This document shows positions 7,989-15,861 of a stretch of DNA of 18,494 nucleotides, piece after piece. Location: positions 1-18,494 of the forward strand of contig DASWLV010000040.1 in NCBI GenBank assembly GCA_036400075.1, written 5' to 3'. Each line of letters begins with the position of its first letter. Within the stretch, counting starts at the first letter, position 1. The position numbers were made by a program, and so were the translations under genes. The notes below the pieces were generated by a model that searched no databases, was not told where the DNA came from, and saw only the letters and a program-made list of their open reading frames with translations. Origin of the DNA: JALZCH01 sp036400075 (GTDB lineage: Bacteria > Acidobacteriota > Blastocatellia > Pyrinomonadales > Pyrinomonadaceae).

Positions 7989-10675
7989 AATTTACCAGAT
8001 TCAAAACGTTAATTGCTTCGTTTCTTAGTTTTGCATTTTTAATTTTGCATTTGCCGGTCGCGGCGCAGGTGCGCCCGATTTACGATTTGGGCGCGATTGG
8101 TTTGGGACAGAAAATAAAACGCCTGCAAACAACGGCGAGCGCGATGCACACCGCCGCGCACCCGGACGACGAAGATTCCGGTTTGCTAGCTCGTCTGGCG
8201 CGCGGCGAAAGCGCGCGAGTTTCTTATCTTTCATTAAATCGCGGCGAAGGCGGGCAAAACGTCATCGGTTCAGAATTGTTTGAGCCGCTCGGCGTGATTC
8301 GCGCTGAAGAATTGCTGCAAGCTCGCACGCTTGACGGCGGTCAGCAGTTTTTCACCCGCGTGATGGATTACGGTTTCTCGAAAAAACGCGAGGAAGCCGC
8401 CCGCATTTGGGGCGAACAACAGGTTTTAGGCGATATGGTGCGGGCAATCCGTTTGTTCCGCCCGCTCGTCGTAATTTCCAGATTTTCCGGTACGCCTGCC
8501 GATGGTCACGGGCAGCACCAGCTTGCGGGGCATTTATCGCCGATTGCTTTCAAAGCCGCCGCTGACCCGTCGCAGTTTCCCGAACATTTGCAGGAAGGAT
8601 TGCGCCCGTGGCAAGCAAAGAAATTTTATGTCGGTCAGGGCTTTGCTCAAAATCCGAACAACGCGCCGACCTTGGTCGTAAACACGGGCGAATATGACCG
8701 GCTGATCGGTCGCTCGTATTTTGAAATTGCGATGGAAGGCAGAAGCCAGCATAAATCGCAGGAAATGGGAAGTTTGGAGCTTCGCGGCAAACAAAATTCC
8801 GGTGTCCGGCTCGCAGAATCAACCGTCGGAAAAACGGAAACCGAACGCAGCGTTTTTGACGGAATTGATACGTCAATCACCGGGATTCCGAAAACCGTCA
8901 ATTTAAACGACGATTTTCTAAACGGTAATTTAAGAGACATTCAAGCTGCTGCCGCAAAAGCCTTGGCAAATTTCGACGCGATGAATCCGGGCAAAACAAT
9001 CGAGCCTTTGGCGGAAGGCTTGCGCGCGACACGCAAAGCCCGTCGCGAAATCGCCGAAAGAGCCGCTCGCGGACAAACCGCGCCGCTCGCTGACGCTGAC
9101 TTTCTGCTCGCTCAAAAAGAGCGCGAGTTTTCCGACGCGCTACAAACAGCCGCTAGCATCGTTGTTGATGCTTTGAGCGACGCAGAGACGGTTGTAGCCG
9201 GCGATTCGATCAATGTTGCCGTTCGTGTTTTTGCCCCGGAAGGCTCGACTGTTAAAGCTATTAGCGCGAATTTGCGCGTTCCGCAAGGCTGGAATGCTAC
9301 GCCCGCGCCTCAGCCGACACCCGCTCCGGCACAAGGCTTCCGTCCGCGCGACGAAGCAGCAGCCAATGCCTATTTCTTCAAAGTTTCGGCTCCGGCAAAC
9401 GCCGCCTTGACACAGCCTTATTGGCTCGAAAGCCCGCGTCAGAATTTTACTTTTAACTGGTCTGCGCCGGATGCTGAAAAAAACATGCCGTTTCAATCAC
9501 ATTTAGCTTCGGCGGAAGTCAAAATGGAAATCGGCGGCGAAGAAGTGACGGTGACCAAACCGATTCAATATCGTTTCGCCGACCAGATTCGCGGCGAGCT
9601 TCGGCGAGATTTAAATGTTGTTCCGCTCGTAGGCGTCGGGCTTGATTCAAATCTGGTGATTGCCCCGGTTTCGCCTCGCGTGCAGCGTCACAAAATCGTC
9701 GTTTCGGTGACAAATAACGCGCCTCGTCCGACGAAAGGCGCAGCCAGACTCGATTTGCCGTCGGGTTGGAAGGCGACGCCTGCAACGGCGGATTTCGATT
9801 TAAAAGCGAAGGGTGAGAAAACCGCCGTTAGCTTTGATGTAATCATTCCCCCAGGCGCGAAACCCGATTCTTACAAAATTACGGCAAACGCCGTTGTCGG
9901 CAATCAAACTTTTAACCAATCAATGCAGGAAATTGCTTACCCGCATATTCAAACGCATCGCCGTTATTTGCCCGCCGAAGTTTCGGCGAAAGTCGTGGAT
10001 TTAAAAATTGCGTCTGTACGAGTCGGCTACATTATGGGAACCGGCGACCAAGTACCGGACGCAATCCGCCGTTTGGGTTTAAACGTCACAATGATCGAAG
10101 AAAAAGATTTGGCAACCGGCGATTTATCGCGGTTCGACACGATTGTCGTCGGCGTTCGCGCTTCACAGGTAAGACCTGATTTTGTAGCGAACAATAATAG
10201 ACTTCTCGATTGGGTTCGCAGCGGCGGAACGCTGATTGTTCAATATCAGCAGAACGAATACGTTCGGGAAAATCTGCCGCCGTTTCCGGCGAAAATGGAT
10301 ATGGTCGTTAACGGAGCGCAGCGAATTTCAAACGTTCGCGTGACGGACGAAAACGCGGCGGTTAAGATTTTAGTCCCGACGCATCCGGTTTTTAATTATC
10401 CGAACAAAATCGGCGCGAGCGATTGGGAGAATTGGATACAGGAGCGAAATCTTTACAACTTTTCAACCTTCGACGTGCAATATACGCCGCTGCTCGAATC
10501 GCACGACGAAGGTGACCCGGAAAGCAACGGCGGTTTGGTTTATGCAAAAATAGGAAAAGGGAATTACATTTACAATTCATATTCCTTTTTCCGCCAACTT
10601 CCAACAGGCAATCCCGGCGCTTACAGGCTTTTTGCCAATATGTTGAGCTTGCCGAAAGCGAGACCGACAAAATAA
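7985..10675 (+). CDS. Secreted multidomain PIG-L family deacetylase
   Basis: An exported 896-aa protein built on a PIG-L/LmbE-type zinc deacetylase domain, a family that removes N-acetyl groups from GlcNAc-type substrates. Signal peptide: hydrophobic stretch LIASFLSFAFLILHLPVAAQ with cleavage near residue 28. The metal site shows as AHPDDE (58-63) and the later HGQH (H175, H178). Residues ~385-460 and ~565-650 resemble NEW3-type beta domains (phrases NLRVPQGW and LDLPSGWKATP), seen in glycan-active enzymes. The C-terminal ~200 residues (VGYIMGTGDQVPDAIRRLG, IVVGVRA, LLDWVRSGGTLIVQYQ) look like a GATase1/ThuA-like fold. Start codon overlaps the symporter stop by ATGA, indicating translational coupling. 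It should act in the periplasm or outside. Substrate unknown. It is not BshB, which is small and cytoplasmic. Confidence 0.88.
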   Translation: MKFTRFKTLIASFLSFAFLILHLPVAAQVRPIYDLGAIGLGQKIKRLQTTASAMHTAAHPDDEDSGLLARLARGESARVSYLSLNRGEGGQNVIGSELFEPLGVIRAEELLQARTLDGGQQFFTRVMDYGFSKKREEAARIWGEQQVLGDMVRAIRLFRPLVVISRFSGTPADGHGQHQLAGHLSPIAFKAAADPSQFPEHLQEGLRPWQAKKFYVGQGFAQNPNNAPTLVVNTGEYDRLIGRSYFEIAMEGRSQHKSQEMGSLELRGKQNSGVRLAESTVGKTETERSVFDGIDTSITGIPKTVNLNDDFLNGNLRDIQAAAAKALANFDAMNPGKTIEPLAEGLRATRKARREIAERAARGQTAPLADADFLLAQKEREFSDALQTAASIVVDALSDAETVVAGDSINVAVRVFAPEGSTVKAISANLRVPQGWNATPAPQPTPAPAQGFRPRDEAAANAYFFKVSAPANAALTQPYWLESPRQNFTFNWSAPDAEKNMPFQSHLASAEVKMEIGGEEVTVTKPIQYRFADQIRGELRRDLNVVPLVGVGLDSNLVIAPVSPRVQRHKIVVSVTNNAPRPTKGAARLDLPSGWKATPATADFDLKAKGEKTAVSFDVIIPPGAKPDSYKITANAVVGNQTFNQSMQEIAYPHIQTHRRYLPAEVSAKVVDLKIASVRVGYIMGTGDQVPDAIRRLGLNVTMIEEKDLATGDLSRFDTIVVGVRASQVRPDFVANNNRLLDWVRSGGTLIVQYQQNEYVRENLPPFPAKMDMVVNGAQRISNVRVTDENAAVKILVPTHPVFNYPNKIGASDWENWIQERNLYNFSTFDVQYTPLLESHDEGDPESNGGLVYAKIGKGNYIYNSYSFFRQLPTGNPGAYRLFANMLSLPKARPTK

Positions 10676-10682
10676 GAAATAT

Positions 10683-10757
10683 TAGCCACGAACAAACACG
10701 AACAGACACGAAACAATTTTTTGGTTTTTCGTGTTCTTTCGTGTTTGTTCGTGGCTA
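10683..10757. repeat. Long hairpin built from CACGAACAAA-type decamers
   Basis: The left arm (10683-10715) contains three decamers CACGAACAAA, CACGAACAGA, CACGAAACAA. The right arm (10725-10757) is its complement with a 20-bp perfect outer stem and few mismatches inside. The loop is ATTTTTTGG. The hairpin starts 7 nt after the PIG-L stop and ends 7 nt before the next ATG, so it fills the gap and could act as a terminator or affect translation of the lyase gene. Confidence 0.9.
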
Positions 10758-10764
10758 AAAAACT

Positions 10765-12240
10765 ATGAGTGAAGAAAAATTTCCCGCCCGAATTTATAAA
10801 GAAAACGTTCTCGCGGATTGCTTTGAAGACGCCAAACGCTATTTTTTGCAGGCTTATTACGAAGTAGATTTGGCGCACGCGATTATGCTCGCCGAACAGG
10901 GAATTATTACCGAAACCGAATTGCGCGAATTACTGGCGGCTTTGCAAAAACTCGATTTCGATTCGATTCGCCGCGCCGAATACGACGGCAGCTTTGAAGA
11001 TTTGTTTTATTATTTGCAGCGCGAAATCACTCGCAACTGCGATGCGGATACGGCGGGAAAACTGCACACGGCTCGCAGCCGCAACGATATTGACGTGACG
11101 ATTTATCGCCTTTATTTGCGGCGGCAAATTCTCCGGCTTTTGCGCGAAACGATGAATTTGCGCCGGAATTTTCTGAATCTCGCCGCCGAGCATCACGAGA
11201 GCTTGATTCCTGCTTACACGCACACGCAGCCCGCGCAGCCCTCGACGCTCGCGCATTTTCTGCTCGCAATGGCGGAAAATCTGGGGCGCGACATTCGCCG
11301 CTTGCAGCGCGCTTTCGACAATATGAATCTTTGCCCGCTCGGCGCGGGCGCGATTACGACGACCGGATTTCCGATTAACCGTCACCGCGTCGCCGAGCTT
11401 TTAGGTTTTTATGCGCCGACGGTTAATTCTTACGGCTCAATCGCTTCGGTTGATTATTTTACCGAAGCTCTCGGCGCGACGAGCGCGCTTCTCGTCAATG
11501 TCGGTAAATTTGCGCAGGAATTTCTGCTAATGGCGACGATGGAATTTAACGTCATTCGTTTGCCCGACGGTTATGTGCAAGGCTCTTCGATTATGCCGCA
11601 AAAGCGCAATCCGGTTGCCATCGAACACATTCGCGCAATTGCCAGCAAAGCTCTCGGTCAATCGCTCGGCGTGATAACGAGCGTCCACAACACGCCGTTC
11701 GGCGACATCAACGATGTTGAAGACGATTTGCAGCCGCTGATTTACTCGGCTGTGCGTGACGCAACCCGCGCCGTCGCCCTTTTTGCCGGAACAATCGAAT
11801 CTGCGACATTTAATTTGGAAACACTTCGCCGACGAGCGGGCGAAAATTTTATCACCGTCACCGAGCTAGCCGACACGATTGTCCGCCGCGAAAACCTATC
11901 GTTTCGCATCGCGCACGGCATTGTCGCCAAATCGGTTCGAGAGGCGATTGACCGACAGAGCGACATCACGCATCCGATTTTGCAAACCGCCGCGCGCGAA
12001 GTTTTGGGGCGTGAGCTTTCGCTTTCTGCCGAAGAATTGCAGCAAACGCTGTCGCCCGAAAATTTCGTCAACATCAGAACAATTTACGGGGGCACCGCGC
12101 CCGATGAAACCCGCCGCGCTTTGCGAGTCGAACACGAACACTCAGAACAGGACGAACAATGGTTTGCCGAAAAAACAGATTATCTGGAAAATGCGGCTCA
12201 AAATTTAAACCGAACGGTGAAAAAATATTTAAACAGTTAG
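10765..12240 (+). CDS. Argininosuccinate-lyase-like fumarase-superfamily lyase, divergent
   Basis: A 491-aa member of the aspartase/fumarase superfamily, which eliminates fumarate from an N- or C-linked succinyl group. Visible: HTARSRND (101-108), the catalytic-His motif YTHTQPAQPSTLAH (151-164) and the signature GSSIMPQKRNP (273-283) with the catalytic serine loop. Global similarity is to ArgH, but several ArgH features are absent. There is no LWGGRF N-terminus; SDRD before the signature is replaced (SVDYFTEAL); and the arginine-binding segment of true ArgH (YNKDxQEDKE) is replaced by FGDINDVEDDLQ (312-323). The usual GALAGTxxxIDR reads GAITTTGFPINR. It may therefore act on another succinyl adduct; characterised relatives of ArgH with other substrates exist (EDDS lyase). 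No other arginine gene is adjacent. No Shine-Dalgarno sequence is seen; a hairpin ends 7 nt before the ATG. Confidence 0.8.
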   Translation: MSEEKFPARIYKENVLADCFEDAKRYFLQAYYEVDLAHAIMLAEQGIITETELRELLAALQKLDFDSIRRAEYDGSFEDLFYYLQREITRNCDADTAGKLHTARSRNDIDVTIYRLYLRRQILRLLRETMNLRRNFLNLAAEHHESLIPAYTHTQPAQPSTLAHFLLAMAENLGRDIRRLQRAFDNMNLCPLGAGAITTTGFPINRHRVAELLGFYAPTVNSYGSIASVDYFTEALGATSALLVNVGKFAQEFLLMATMEFNVIRLPDGYVQGSSIMPQKRNPVAIEHIRAIASKALGQSLGVITSVHNTPFGDINDVEDDLQPLIYSAVRDATRAVALFAGTIESATFNLETLRRRAGENFITVTELADTIVRRENLSFRIAHGIVAKSVREAIDRQSDITHPILQTAAREVLGRELSLSAEELQQTLSPENFVNIRTIYGGTAPDETRRALRVEHEHSEQDEQWFAEKTDYLENAAQNLNRTVKKYLNS

Positions 12241-12274
12241 CCGTTTTTCAATTAAACCGAGCCGGCACGGAAGA

Positions 12275-12356
12275 AACTATCAACTGTAAACTATCAACTA
12301 TCAACTGTTTTGCAATGACAAACAGTTGATAGTTGATAGTTTACAGTTGATAGTTA
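12275..12356. repeat. Perfect 36-bp hairpin built from heptamers (copy 2)
   Basis: The left arm is five tandem heptamers (AACTATC, AACTGTA, AACTATC, AACTATC, AACTGTT; 12275-12309). The right arm (12321-12355) is its exact reverse complement, and one more T-A pair (12310/12320) extends the stem to 36 bp around a 9-nt loop. It lies between the lyase stop and mutL. The same heptamer words occur at 998-1080. The short AAGA on both sides (12271-12274, 12357-12360) is too short to claim a target duplication. Apart from the hairpin I see nothing convincing in the 12241-12453 gap. Confidence 0.92.
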
Positions 12357-12453
12357 AAGATTGAATATCATTCTTTGCGGCTGGTTCGTTTTAACCGCAT
12401 TCTTTTTGTGGAACTTGGCGATTCGTACAGTTTGGTGTAAAACCTGAAATAAG

Positions 12454-14466
12454 ATGGGAAAAATTCGTGTTTTATCCGACAATCTGGCAAATCAAATCGC
12501 CGCTGGCGAAGTCGTCGAACGTCCGGCTTCGGTAGCGAAAGAGCTGCTCGAAAATTCTTTGGACGCGGGAGCGACCAGAATTGCAATCGAAATCGAAGCG
12601 GGCGGGCGTCGCCTCTTAAAAATCACAGATGACGGCGAAGGAATGACGCGCGACGACGCGGTTCTGGCTTTTGAACGACACGCGACATCGAAAATCCGCG
12701 CGTTTGAAGATTTGAATCGAATCTCGACGCTCGGATTTCGCGGCGAAGCTCTGGCTTCGATTGCGTCGGTTGCGCGAGTTGAATTAACGACCAAAACGGC
12801 GGGCGAAAATGCCGCAACAAAAGTGCAAATCGAAGGTGGGCGATTGATTGACGTGAAAGATGCGGCGCATCCGCAGGGAACGACCGTTTGCGTCCGCGAT
12901 TTGTTTTTCAACGTCCCGGCGCGCCGCAAATTTATGCGCTCTGAGGCAACCGAGAATTTTCACCTTATTAATCTCGTCACACATTACGCGCTCGCGCACC
13001 CGGACAAAGCTTTTGTTTTAAACAACAACGGGCGCGAAGCGATGCGCGTCACGCCCGCCCGAAATTTGCGCGAGCGAGCTTTTCAGATTTTCGGCGCTGA
13101 TTTTCTCGACAATCTAATTCCGGTCGCGGGCGGAAGTGAATTTATTGCGCGCATTTCCGGTTTTATTTCCGCGCCGCGCGAGCGCCGGACGACGCGCGAC
13201 GCGCAATATTTCTTTATCAACGGGCGTTATGTCCGCGACAAAATTATGGCTCGCGCTTTGACCGAAGGTTATCGTTCGGTTTTGCCGCACGGCGTTTATC
13301 CGGTCGCGCTCGTTTTCGTCGAAATTCCGGCGGAGGAAATTGACGTAAACGTGCATCCGGCGAAAACCGAAGTCCGTTTTCGCCGACCGGAAGCCGTCCG
13401 CGAAATCATCACCGAAGAAATTCGCAAAGCTCTCGGCAATTCCGGCTTTTTGCAGCGCGAAACAACCAGCGAAAACGTTTCAAACGACGTTTTCGAGCAG
13501 ACAAAAACGATTGAAAATTATTTTGACGCCACGAATCTACCCGCTCAGCCGGAAAACGACCCTCCGCAGCAAAATCGAATCGAATTTGCTGCGGACATTG
13601 TTGAACCGACAATCACGCCGTCCATTCAACCGGAAATTCCAGCTTTTTCTTCGGATTTTGAAAATCAAGCCTTATCGAGTGCGGAATTAAAAGCGGAAGA
13701 TGTTTTTGAGAAAAATTTAGATTTTAAACTTCAAAATTCAGTTGCTGAAAAACAAATTGCGGAAAGCAAAGTTGAAAACCAAAATACAAATTTTGGCGAA
13801 TTATTAAATTCTCCGCAATCCGCAATCGAGATGCCTTTTGATTCGGCGGCAAAGCTGCCGCGCGCCGTCGAAATCGAAAATCTTTCGACTTCAGCGATTC
13901 GTCCGCTGGGACAAATGCGCGAGAGCTTTATCATTGCCACTGATGCCGAAGGCTTGCTGTTGATTGATCAGCACGTCGCGCACGAGCGGATTCTTTTCGA
14001 CAAATACCGCAAAAAAATGGGCGAACGGCGGATTGAATCGCAAAATTTATTGCTGCCGGAAACCTTCGATTTAACTCCGGCGCAAGCCGCCGCGTTTGAA
14101 TTGGTGCAAAATGAATTGGAAGAACTGGGTTTCGGTTTAATGCGGCTTTCCGGGCGGACGATAGCAATCAAGAGCGTTCCTTCGGATTTGCCTGCGGGCG
14201 AAGCCAGAAATTTGCTGCGCGAGATTTTGGAAACCATAGACTCGGAAAAACGCGGCGGCGCGCGTGAAACCTGGCGCGATGAAATTGCCGCTTCGCTCGC
14301 CTGTCGCGCGGCTGTCAAAATCAATATGCCGCTGACGCAGGAGAAAATGCAGTGGATGATTGATAAATTGCTGACAACTTCGTCGCCGACGACTTGCCCG
14401 CACGGTCGCCCCGTGATTTTGCGCCTCACAATGCGCGACATCGAACGCGCTTTTCACCGTCCCTAA
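12454..14466 (+). CDS. mutL: DNA mismatch repair protein MutL, endonuclease type
   Basis: MutL couples mismatch recognition by MutS to strand removal. The 670-aa product has the N-terminal GHKL ATPase with all motifs: KELLENSLDAG (E30 as the general base, N34 for Mg), TDDGEGM (58-64), and TLGFRGEAL (92-100). The ribosomal S5-like second domain follows (NVPARRKFM; VNVHPAKTEVRF, with the conserved Lys). A poorly conserved E/N/Q-rich linker spans roughly 330-490. The C-terminal dimerisation domain carries the metal-site motifs of nicking MutLs: DQHVAHERILFD (505-516), SLACRAAVKINMPL and CPHGRP (648-653). The first motif reads DQHV-x2-E-x4-D rather than the usual ending E. The gene is alone between two repeat-filled gaps, with no mutS beside it. 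The ATG at 12454 has only a weak AATAAG before it. Confidence 0.96.
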   Translation: MGKIRVLSDNLANQIAAGEVVERPASVAKELLENSLDAGATRIAIEIEAGGRRLLKITDDGEGMTRDDAVLAFERHATSKIRAFEDLNRISTLGFRGEALASIASVARVELTTKTAGENAATKVQIEGGRLIDVKDAAHPQGTTVCVRDLFFNVPARRKFMRSEATENFHLINLVTHYALAHPDKAFVLNNNGREAMRVTPARNLRERAFQIFGADFLDNLIPVAGGSEFIARISGFISAPRERRTTRDAQYFFINGRYVRDKIMARALTEGYRSVLPHGVYPVALVFVEIPAEEIDVNVHPAKTEVRFRRPEAVREIITEEIRKALGNSGFLQRETTSENVSNDVFEQTKTIENYFDATNLPAQPENDPPQQNRIEFAADIVEPTITPSIQPEIPAFSSDFENQALSSAELKAEDVFEKNLDFKLQNSVAEKQIAESKVENQNTNFGELLNSPQSAIEMPFDSAAKLPRAVEIENLSTSAIRPLGQMRESFIIATDAEGLLLIDQHVAHERILFDKYRKKMGERRIESQNLLLPETFDLTPAQAAAFELVQNELEELGFGLMRLSGRTIAIKSVPSDLPAGEARNLLREILETIDSEKRGGARETWRDEIAASLACRAAVKINMPLTQEKMQWMIDKLLTTSSPTTCPHGRPVILRLTMRDIERAFHRP

Positions 14467-14481
14467 AAACGACAGAAGAAT

Positions 14482-14580
14482 ATTCTTTGCGACCTTTGCG
14501 TTTTTCTCTTTGCGTCCTTTGCAGTTAATTTTTGTTTTACCGCAAAGGACGTAAAGTTTTTAGCAAAGGTCGCAAAGGAT
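14482..14580. repeat. CTTTGCG-word inverted repeat between convergent genes
   Basis: Two arms of about 40 nt (14483-14522 and 14542-14580) pair imperfectly. Both are made of CTTTGCG/CCTTTGC words: CTTTGCGACCTTTGC at the outer left pairs exactly with GCAAAGGTCGCAAAG at the outer right, and GTCCTTTGC with GCAAAGGAC nearer the loop. It occupies nearly all of the gap between the stops of mutL (plus) and the HAD gene (minus), where it could serve as a two-way terminator. Confidence 0.82.
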
Positions 14581-14582
14581 AA

Positions 14583-15359
14583 CTAAAGATTTTCGAGAAC
14601 GCGCATAACTTCCGCTGCATCGGTCAGATTGTTCAAAAGATAATCCGGTTTGTGCGGAGCGAGAGTTTCCGCCGGATGATTTCTGCCGGTTGCAACGGCG
14701 ACGGATTTTGCGCCGAAATGTTTGGCACAGGCAATGTCGCTGGGCGTGTCGCCCAAAACGATAAACTGCGAAGGCGCGAATTCGTAATCGAATTTTGCCG
14801 AAACATTTCGCGCCACAACCGCCGGCAAATCAATTCTGCGATGCGATTCATTGCCGAAAGCGCCGAGCGAAAAATCGAAAAATTTATGGAGTCCGACAAA
14901 TTCGAGTTTAAAACGGGCGGCAAGCGGCAGATTTCCGGTCAGCAAAGCATTGACAAAACGCGGATGCGCGTCGGTCGCCTCTAAAACCTCGCGCGCGCCG
15001 GGCAGAGCGACAAAGCGATTTTCTTCCGGCGCGCATATTCGCTCTATTTCTTCGCCGATTGCCAGACAAAATTCGTCGCATTTCGCATAAATCTGTTCAA
15101 CCGAAAAGCCTTCGGGCTGCAAAGACTCAAGAGCGATTTGCAAATCGGTCATTCCCGAAACTTTTAATTGCCCGCGCAAAATCCCGGTTGAGCCGTAAAC
15201 CCGTTCCATCGCGGGCGCGAAATAATCTTTGTAAGAGCCGTTCCGCGGCGCAATCAAAAGAGTTCCGTCAATATCCCACAGCAAAATGCGGATTTCGGAA
15301 TGAGGAATGCCGATTTGTTTTTCCGATTGTTCGCCTTGAGCTTTGAAATTTGAATTCAT
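14583..15359 (-). CDS. HAD-superfamily hydrolase, phosphoglycolate-phosphatase-like
   Basis: A cytoplasmic phosphatase-type HAD hydrolase of 258 aa. Motif I is LLWDIDGTLL with nucleophile D29 and general acid D31. Motif II is LLTGN (Thr), and motif IV is VLGDTPSDIACAKHFGA (Asp pair). The conserved motif III basic residue probably lies near SHRRIDLP. The ~90-residue helical cap between motif I and II suggests a C1-cap Gph/YjjG-like enzyme; the natural substrate cannot be told. The first ~22 residues are a poorly structured extension, but the start is supported by the ATGA overlap with the upstream carrier-protein gene (15356-15359). It is the last gene of the minus-strand operon, ending just before the inverted repeat facing mutL. 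Confidence 0.88.
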   Translation of the reverse strand: MNSNFKAQGEQSEKQIGIPHSEIRILLWDIDGTLLIAPRNGSYKDYFAPAMERVYGSTGILRGQLKVSGMTDLQIALESLQPEGFSVEQIYAKCDEFCLAIGEEIERICAPEENRFVALPGAREVLEATDAHPRFVNALLTGNLPLAARFKLEFVGLHKFFDFSLGAFGNESHRRIDLPAVVARNVSAKFDYEFAPSQFIVLGDTPSDIACAKHFGAKSVAVATGRNHPAETLAPHKPDYLLNNLTDAAEVMRVLENL

Positions 15360-15859
15360 TCGATAACTGCGAGAACGTCTCCGGCGTTGACGGTCGCGCC
15401 CGCTTCGGCGCGGATTTCTTTGACAATTCCGTCTTTCGGCGATTTCATTTCGTTTTGCATTTTCATCGCTTCGACGACAATAATCGAATCGCCGGTTTTA
15501 ACTTCCTGTCCGACTTCAGCAACAATGCGGACGACTTTGCCGGGCATTTGCGTGATGATTTGCGCAGTTCCTTCCGCCGCGTCGCCTGGAGCCTGCGCCC
15601 CGCGCAGACGTTTCGGATCGGATAGTTTTAAATCAAAAGTTTTCGTCCCTTGCCGCACCCGGTTGACGCCCGCTGCGTTTTTCGGCGCGACGTAACATTC
15701 GTAAATCCGCCCGCCGAGATTAAACAAATAAGTGTTCGGCTCGACCTCGCGCGCTTCAAGCTCGTACTGTTTTTCGCCGATGCGGGCGAAAACTTTTAAA
15801 TCTTCAACGCGAATCACGATTTCGTGTTGTTCTCCGTTATGTTCGGCAAATAATTTCAT
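15356..15859 (-). CDS. Biotin carboxyl carrier-like protein (biotin/lipoyl attachment domain)
   Basis: A 167-aa protein whose C-terminal ~70 residues form a biotinyl domain: MPGKVVRIVAEVGQEVKTGD, then VVEAMKMQNEM with the biotin-accepting K133 in AMKM, then SPKDGIVKEI and the closing GDVLAVIE. The first ~85 residues are beta-rich (YELEAREVEPNTYLFNLGG, IYECYV), as in the separate carrier subunits of acyl-CoA or pyruvate/oxaloacetate-type carboxylases. It would carry CO2 between a biotin carboxylase and a carboxyltransferase in the cytoplasm, but neither partner is in the window. It begins 2 nt after the stop of the upstream 162-aa gene and overlaps the HAD gene by 4 nt. A specific symbol (accB or other) is not justified. 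Confidence 0.88.
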   Translation of the reverse strand: MKLFAEHNGEQHEIVIRVEDLKVFARIGEKQYELEAREVEPNTYLFNLGGRIYECYVAPKNAAGVNRVRQGTKTFDLKLSDPKRLRGAQAPGDAAEGTAQIITQMPGKVVRIVAEVGQEVKTGDSIIVVEAMKMQNEMKSPKDGIVKEIRAEAGATVNAGDVLAVIE

Positions 15860-15861
15860 TT

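Noticed and set aside
7985..10675. PIG-L domain protein as the BshB deacetylase partner of BshC
   Set aside because: It has a signal peptide, is 896 aa with extra domains and is co-transcribed with a symporter; BshB is a ~230-aa cytoplasmic enzyme.
12271..12360. AAGA flanks as a target duplication of the 36-bp hairpin
   Set aside because: Four A-rich bases are expected by chance, and the element boundary is not independently defined.
12415..12443. TTGGCG/TAAAAC as a mutL promoter
   Set aside because: Only four of six matches in each box, and it would leave almost no leader; too weak to list.
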